Origin: Spinacia oleracea
Taxonomy: Eukaryota; Streptophyta; Magnoliopsida; Caryophyllales; Amaranthaceae
Direction of reading: 5' to 3'
Assembly (NCBI RefSeq): GCF_020520425.1
Contig: NC_079487.1
Location: forward strand, 109,526,141-109,590,140
DNA length: 64,000 nucleotides
A program made the translations under genes and the position numbers. This document shows, in pieces, positions 57,701 to 64,000 of the stretch. The notes under the pieces are model-generated. The model did no database searches and was not told the origin of the DNA. It saw only the letters and a list, made by a program, of their open reading frames with translations. Positions within the stretch are counted from its first letter, which is position 1, and each line of letters begins with the position of its first letter.

Positions 57701-59665
57701 TTTTACAATAATACAATTTTGAATTTTCACAGCTAAACACCTAATTTCACTACAGATTGTTGCAACCTTTATCTTACAGCACGAGTAGTCCTTTAAGGCC
57801 TTGATACTATTAGAACAATCTGTATAGATAGTAACGGATTGTATATGGGACTCCACCACCTTTTTCATGCCTGCTAAAATAGCTTTCATCTCTGCTTGTC
57901 CAGCATTTCTAGCTTTCACCCTATAAGCATCTGATGTAACCCTTCTTCCATCTACTTCCAGAGTCCATCCTATAGCTGCTACACTTTGCTTGCTCTTTTT
58001 CCTTCTTTTCCAAGCTCCATCCACAAATGCAATCACGTTTGTCTCCCCATAATTTCCCTTAAGAACCAATAAATTTGTTGAACTCTTCATCCTCCTATGC
58101 AGTATCTTATCATACATTCTTTGTGCCTCAACTGTTTCTCTGATAAATATCTGACTTGAAGCTATCACTTGTTCTGGATCAGGGTGATTGTTTCTGAACA
58201 CAATGTTGTTTCTTTGCAACCAAATTGCCCATAACACAGCAACAAAGGCTAACACTCTCTGACTATCTTGACCATCTTCCTTCCAAAAAAACATTAAGAA
58301 ATTCTTTATCCACTCAGATATATCAATGTAGTGCGCACTCATTACATTAATTCCTAGTTGACTTGCTTTCCAAATTCTCCCCACAAATTGACAGTCTCTA
58401 AAACTATGAGAACAGGATTCCTCACATCTCAAACAGAACACACAACTACTGTCAACCTGTATGCTTCTTTTATTTAGATTATCTTTTGTGTCCAGTGCTT
58501 TGTTTATGATTCTCCATACAAACACTCTCCAATTTGGTTGTATCTTACCTTTCCACAACTTTTTCCAGAATACATTAGTATCCTTATCCTCACTAAACTC
58601 CTTCCTATTATAAAGAAGATGTTTGTATACTGCTTGTTAGAACTTAGAAAGGGGGGGATTTGTTAGAAAGTAAGTGTGAGTATTGTGTCCCACATCGGAA
58701 GATTATATTAAGCAAAGAGCTTCTAGTTTATAACCTAAGTGGGCTACTCCTCCTATTGACAATTGGTTTTAGGATGGAACCTCGCCTGGGCTATGTTAGT
58801 GGGCTTCTGTTTCCTCTTCGATTCCCCCTTCTGTTACAACACTGCTCTCACAGTAGGCTTCCCGTTTCCTTCATCTTTCCAGTGGATTTGGTCATCTATA
58901 TCTGTACTTGGTAGCTCAAGACTAAGAATCTCTCGCGCTGACTCTGCAGTAAATGTGCTCCATATTTTAGAGGTATTCCACTCTTTTTTATTTACATAGA
59001 ACAAGTCCTTAACAAGCAAAGTTTGACCAATATCATCTTCCCTTCTGCTCTTAAAACCGCACTCACCTGATGGTATTCAGTTTTCTTCTCTTATTCGTGT
59101 ATTGCCATGAAAAATAGCTTTGCAAAATCCTTTTTTCGCAGACTGAATACTCCCACACATACCCTTAAATCCCCAAGAAGATCTAGTTGGTATAGATTTC
59201 AAAAGGGTAGCTTCTACAAGTGTAGATTTGTAAGCTCCTTTCATTACCTTGGATACTAATAGATTAGGGTTATTATGAACCCTCATTGCTTGTTTAACTA
59301 GGTATGCCTTATTAAAGAGTTCCACATTCCTCAATCCCACTCCACCCAATTCCTTTTGCAGTTCTAATTTGGTTCTTCTAACCCAACACATTCCTCTCTT
59401 ACCTGAAGTTCCTTTCCACCAGAAATGCATAAGCATATAGTCAATTTGGTGTGTTATTTTTTTAGGAATCAGAAATGATGCCATAACATTTGAACACAAT
59501 GAAGCTAGGATGGCATTAACAAATAATAATCTCCCTGCCTGAGACAAACTTAAAAACTTCCAACTTCCAATCTTCTTCTGGACCTTATCTATCAAAGGAT
59601 GAAATGCTTGAGACGATCTACCATCAATTTCCACATTGCATCCCAAATATCTTCCAAGATAATTC
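57701..59665 (-). mobile_element. L1-type LINE, ORF2 C-terminal half, multiply interrupted
   Basis: On the minus strand: 59665-59077 encodes the post-RT region (GRYLGCNVEIDGRSSQ, SLSQAGRLLFVNAILASL, MHFWWKGTSGKRGMCWV, ELGGVGLRNVELFNKAYL). A single in-frame TGA lies at 59079-59077. The same frame resumes to 58847. Then a solo LTR intervenes, and 58634-57701 gives the zinc-binding region (VFCLRCEESCSHSFRDC) and RNase H domain (VIAFVDGAWKRRKKSKQS, AEMKAILAGMKKVVES, YTDCSNSIKAL). It is cut after Lys at 57701 by the Helitron and finishes at 47587-47525. The 5' side is cut by the copia-type LTR at 59666. The reverse transcriptase core lies outside the window or is lost. Confidence 0.93.
58635..58841. 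mobile_element. 207-bp solo LTR (TRIM-like) inside the LINE
   Basis: It begins TGTTAGAACTTAG and ends TGTTACAACA, and is flanked by a perfect 5-bp duplication ctgct (58630-58634, 58842-58846). Removing element plus one duplication rejoins the LINE frame. The cccacatcggaag phrase is common in short plant LTRs. No primer site or second LTR is present, so a solo LTR of a very small retrotransposon is the simplest reading. Confidence 0.9.
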
Positions 59666-61109
59666 TGAAGGAAATAATGTCCTTGGTCCAAGTATGCATT
59701 CTATGTTAAGTCTAATAAATGCGGTTCAGTATTAATTAACAAGTTAATAATTCAGTGAGATCAAGTGAGCTGAATGCCTAGCTAGAGGCCGCTTCAGTTC
59801 AAGTGGAATTAATGATATTAATCCACAGCTTACTCTTGACTGAACCCGTAGGGTCACAAAAATAGTACGTAAACGGATCAAGTATTTAATGGCATTAAAT
59901 ACTCCATCTATGGATATTCGGAATCGACGGATCTTGGTTTCAGTTGGAGCTGAGATCGTCACAGGCAAGAAATGAATACTCCGGAAACGATGATATTGCG
60001 GGAAACGGAAATATGGATCGTATCGAAAATATAAATATTATCCAAGTCGTAGATGTTGCCGGAAACGGAAACATGGTACGTATCGGAAAATATTATCGGA
60101 AATGGAAATATTGCCGAAATCGGAAATATTGCCGGAAACGGAAATATTGTCAGAATCGGAAATATTGCCGGAAACGGAAATATTGTCAGAATCGGAAATA
60201 TTGCCGGAATCGGAAATATTGCCGGAATCGGAAAATAATTCCGGAAACGGAAATATTAAATATTTGTTCGAAACGGAAATTAATTCCGGAATCGGAAATA
60301 TTAAATATTGTTCGTATCGGAAATGAATTCCGGAATCGGGAAATTAATCGGAAGCGTATCGTACGAATTAGCATCGGACGAGGCCTGCCAGACGAAGGCC
60401 CAGCACGAAGCCGGGCCATCGCCCAGCAAGCCAGCGCGCCACAACGCACCAGCCAAGGCTGCGCCAGGCCCACCGCAAGGCAGGCCCAGCGCGCGCCAAC
60501 GCTGCGGCAGCGTGTGGGCCTCGCAACAATGGGCTGCGAGCTCGCGGGCTGCGCGCGCGCGCATGGCGCCCCTCGTGGGCTGCTGTGCGTGCGTGTGTGT
60601 TGGTGTGCTATACGAATCCTAAAGCTATCAGGTTTCGACTAATGATTAAATTCCTAAAACTAAAAGGATGAATTAATTAAATAAGAATTCTATTAGGATT
60701 CTAGTTTAATTAATTCGTATCCTAATAGGATTACGATTCCCTTTCCATACCTCTATAAATAAAGGCCTAGGGTCATTATTTTATATAGAGTATTCAAGTA
60801 TTCAAAGTGATTTTTGAGAGCAAAAATTCAGTCATACAATTGCCTATACTAGCCGAAAATTCCAAGTACCTTAAGGGCGATCCTAGCTAGTTGGTCAAGC
60901 TTAAGGCGAATCCGGACGTGCTGTGGACTATCTACGGAGGGACGACACTTGGAGTCCTAAAGACTTGTTCTTGTTCGGTTCGGGCGCAGCTAGGGAAGGC
61001 ACGCAACAAAGTGTATGCATCTAAACTATGCTAAATGATTATGTGTAAATAATATGCTTTCCTGGCTTTATGGTTTTTCCGCATGATTTATGAATTGTCA
61101 TATGTATCA
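59666..61109 (+). repeat. 5' LTR of the copia-type element
   Basis: TG...CA ends. It contains a minisatellite of ggaaatattgccggaatc-type units at about 60090-60330 and a GC-rich block at 60380-60600. A TATA-like ctctataaataaagg at 60751-60765 is a good candidate for its promoter. Confidence 0.7.
60085..60330 (+). repeat. 18-bp minisatellite in the LTR
   Basis: Roughly ten units of ggaaatattgccggaaac / ggaaatattgtcagaatc alternate, decaying at both ends. A diverged version occurs at the same place in the LTR at 36120. Confidence 0.88.
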
Positions 61110-61904
61110 TAACCTAACAGTGGTATCACGAGCCTCTTATTATTTTCATAATCTAAATTGCATGAACATGGTTAAATATTACAAATTTGCAAGAATTAAA
61201 AGGGGTGATTAATTTTCGTAATTGTTAATTAATTGCAAATTGCGTTTATTTAATTATACGTACGCAGTTTTTCGGCAGTTTCTTTGTTACTCATCCAAAT
61301 CGAGTGATTTTTGTGTGAATTCCGCATGTAAAAGGCATTCTAAAATTTTGACAAAAAAAATCTTTTTCGGCCGAACCCAGAATTCTCAAATTCGAAGCCT
61401 AACTATGACTTTTCGGAGGTTTTAGTTTTTCGAATGCAAAATTTCGTAAATTTAAGATGTTAAATTAAATATTTGCGATTCTTGTTGATAAATCTTGAAT
61501 TTTTGATTGACCTACTATATATGTTTAACAAGTTTGAATGCCTAGCCTTGTTAATTATGCAATCTAATTTGTAATTATGATTAATTTGTTGAAAATTAGA
61601 ATAATTTAGAATTAATTTGATTTTCATAATTAATTATAATTTAATTAGATACCTATGATTAAAAACCACCATAAAAATTGTAAATTTATGTTAAATTTTA
61701 AATTTTTATGACCTAGACTTGAATCCATGTTAATCGGAAATCAATTAAATAATAAATTTTCGATTTTTCGCCCTAAAATTATGAAATTAATATTATTTAT
61801 TAATTTGTCATTAATTTTTAATATAAATTTTAAATTTTTATGCGATTCGCTCATATAACTTGCACGCACAAAGCAATGGACGCTACGTGTTACCCTTAAG
61901 GGGT

Positions 61905-62560
61905 GTTGTATAGTGAGGGCATGTGACGACGAGCAAGGGAGCTCGTCGCCCATGCGGTACGAATGCAATGAGCAAGGCCATGGTGCACGAGCACAAGGCA
62001 GCAACCCTGCCTTGTGTCGTGGGCTGTGTGCGATGGGCGAATGGGCGAGGGCGAGAGCAAGGCACGAGCAGTCGCGTGTGGGCAGCAAGCGAGCTGCGCC
62101 ACAGCGCGCACTGCCTCGCGCAAGCGTGCGGAGCCTCGCGCACAGCGAGCGCAAGCTCGCGTGCCACGAGTACTGCGCCAAGCATCGATCGCTCGCGCGC
62201 AGCAAGCGCTATTGTGCGTGCGACGAGCGCTGCGCCCAGCGATGGCTTGCGAGTGCTTGTTGCGACGTGCGACGAGCGCTGCGCCCAGCGATGGCGTGCG
62301 AGTGCTTGTTGCGACGTGCGACGAGCGCTGCGCCCAGCGATGGCAAGCAGCTTGCTTGTTGCGACGTACGACGAGCGCTGCGCCCAACGATGGGCTGCGG
62401 CAGCATGCTTGTTGCGTCGAGCGCTGGCGCGCGCAGCGAGCACCAGCTCGCGTGATGCCTTGCGATGGTGAGCAGCAGCGATGCGACGCAGCGCATGGGC
62501 TGCGCGCACATGGCCAGCGATGGCTGTGTGCGTGTGGCCCATGGGCGTGCGTTGCGTGGG
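61905..62560 (+). repeat. GC-rich tandem block in the retrotransposon leader
   Basis: The composition jumps sharply to GC-rich between AT-rich flanks. gacgagcgctgcgcccagcg recurs at 62222, 62271 and 62320 (and once changed at 62370), a period of 49-50 bp. Long open frames occur on both strands here in several frames, which is a composition effect (few A/T stops) and not evidence of genes. Confidence 0.85.
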
Positions 62561-64000
62561 ATTGTTGCGTTGCGATTAGATCGTTTTGAAATTTTAATTT
62601 GAAATTTTCAGTTTATGTAATTTTAATTAATTTTAAAATTAATAATTTAAATTATTTTCTTGGATTTTAATTTTGAATATTGTAATTATAATAAATTTTA
62701 TTTATTCTAATTATTTTACTAAAATTGAAATCATGAATTAATTTAAATACGACTGAAATTAAATTAAACTTTTTGGATTCAATTATAAACTTATATGAGC
62801 TTTAAATTTTAATTAAATTTGTATGTTTCCGGTTAGACTAGAAATACATTTTTATGTTTAAAATTAGTAAAGCATATGAATTTATTGGTTTAAGTGGGAG
62901 CCCTTTTTAGTCATAAACTCTTGATTAGGTCTACAAATCCTTAATATTAAAACAACTTGATTAGAATTAATAAGGACTGAATAATTTGTAGATTATTGGT
63001 GCCCTTGATTAATTGCTGCAAATGTTTACGTGATGCATAATGTGTTTTACTAACCAGCTATGTGGGCCATTCATGTTAATGAATGGGTGAATGGTATATA
63101 TTGTATATGTACTGTTTTGCAGGTTATGAAGTGACTAGTATGGCCCAAATAGGATAGAAAATATGGTCTGCGTACCATTAATTTGAATGTAATTGGTCTA
63201 AAGTACCAAAGCTGTTTTTCAATTCAAATATGGTCTGCGTACCATCAAATAGTTGTAATTAGTTTTAATTATAGCTTGTTCTATTTGAAGAAAATGGTGC
63301 CTCCCACGGAGATTTTCAATACAGACTTTGAAGTTAAAGCTTCAAGATGAAGTCGGGCCATACTAGATCACATTTATCTTATGCATGCTTTAAGTTATTT
63401 ATTACTTTAAATATGTCTTAAATATGCATGAGATCAAAGCTTGATTATGTTGCATGATTAAGGATTTTAGTTCACTTAAAATCTAACCAACATAGTAAGA
63501 GCCTTAAGTTCCAAACTTAAAAATTGAGTTAAAAGGTGCCATGCCAAAATATACACTTGCTTGGATATCCTTTACATCAATCTAGTAATAGTTTTCGCTC
63601 AGCGAGGTGTTACTTATTGGTCCTAAAGGGGCAAGGTACACAAATAACTGTGAGTACATGTTAGTTTTGGTGAAACTCAACGATATAAGTAAGGAGTCCT
63701 TTTATGTCGTGGCAAAATCGATAGGTTTACCTAATAAGTTCTTAGACGTACCTATCAACCAAAAATAGTTTCTAGACTATTAGCAAAAGGCTTTTGCTTA
63801 CCTAAAATGTTTTAGAATTGAGTCGACAAACTGTGCTTAATTCTTCAATGGTTTTAGGGTCTTGGAATCATTTTATTCACACCTGCCGGAACACATAATT
63901 CGAATAAAATGCTAATGACTTGTTTAAATTGCATGATTGCTTTCATTTTCAAGTTATTATTCATGATAAATGTTTAGACTTTGCATGCTTCAATGAATGT
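62561..64000. other. Retrotransposon leader or flank, no coding seen
   Basis: AT-rich DNA with a repeated phrase atatggtctgcgtaccat at about 63160 and 63229. No gene was recognised up to the window edge. Confidence 0.4.

Larger units (their letters stand above)
59666..64000 (+). mobile_element. Ty1/copia-type LTR retrotransposon, 5' part (runs off window)
   Basis: The LTR at 59666 to about 61109 (1444 bp) starts TGAAGGAAATAATG. It is followed at 61121-61133 by a primer-binding site tggtatcacgagc. The rest, to the window edge, is a long leader without an open frame: AT-rich DNA, a GC-rich tandem block (61905-62560), then more AT-rich DNA. No gag or pol domain is reached in 2.9 kb. It interrupts the LINE at 59665/59666. 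The superfamily rests on the primer site and layout and on the related LTR at 36120. Confidence 0.75.

Noticed and set aside
61883-62589. Several overlapping frames of 100-219 codons on both strands
   Set aside because: Produced by GC-rich tandem repeats that lack stop codons; frames on all strands are Ala/Arg-rich and repetitive.

Overview
The window is nuclear DNA of a flowering plant. It has intron-rich, conserved plant genes lying between plant retrotransposons, Stowaway and Tourist-type MITEs, a LINE and a Helitron. Gene sequences and repeat families look like a eudicot, possibly Amaranthaceae (spinach/beet relatives). That placement is an impression from memory and was not tested.

Left part (1-22 kb), gene-rich: the 3' end of SMC2 (condensin, + strand), a complete mitochondrial glycine-cleavage H protein (+), a complete TFIIA gamma subunit (- strand, with a 2.7-kb intron full of MITEs) and a complete 10-exon COG7 (-). 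All four are housekeeping genes. They share no pathway and there is no operon-like organisation. A fragment of the COG7 3' end lies 6.5 kb from COG7, beyond the TFIIA gene.

Middle part (22-43 kb), retrotransposon-rich: a Stowaway MITE; a palindrome-ended TIR element; an 11.8-kb Ty3/gypsy element with two 2862-bp LTRs that are nearly identical although its coding region is decayed; inside that, a 1.5-kb Mutator-like foldback element with a perfect 9-bp target duplication; a Ty1/copia-type LTR fragment; and a 3'-truncated Tat-lineage Ty3 element on the minus strand. A small gene for an apparently secreted 108-residue protein follows at 44 kb, with a good TATA box.

Right part (47.5-64 kb), nested: an L1-type LINE (-) is split by a 10.1-kb non-autonomous Helitron at 47588-57700. 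The Helitron has a 10-bp-stem hairpin and CTAG at its 3' end and TC at its 5' end. The LINE reading frame stops at one Helitron end and resumes in phase at the other, ending in its own stop codon and poly(A), so the insertion point is fixed to the base. The Helitron carries exon-intron fragments of at least three unrelated genes (an EDR2-like DUF1336 gene, an ankyrin/AAA-ATPase gene, a UvrD-like helicase), all in its own sense orientation. It also carries an array of 322-bp dimeric tandem repeats. The same LINE holds a 207-bp solo LTR with a perfect 5-bp duplication, and its 5' side is cut by a copia-type LTR retrotransposon that runs off the window.

The Helitron with its dated nesting order and multi-gene cargo is the most noteworthy structure. 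No CRISPR array, rRNA gene or intact tRNA gene was seen.
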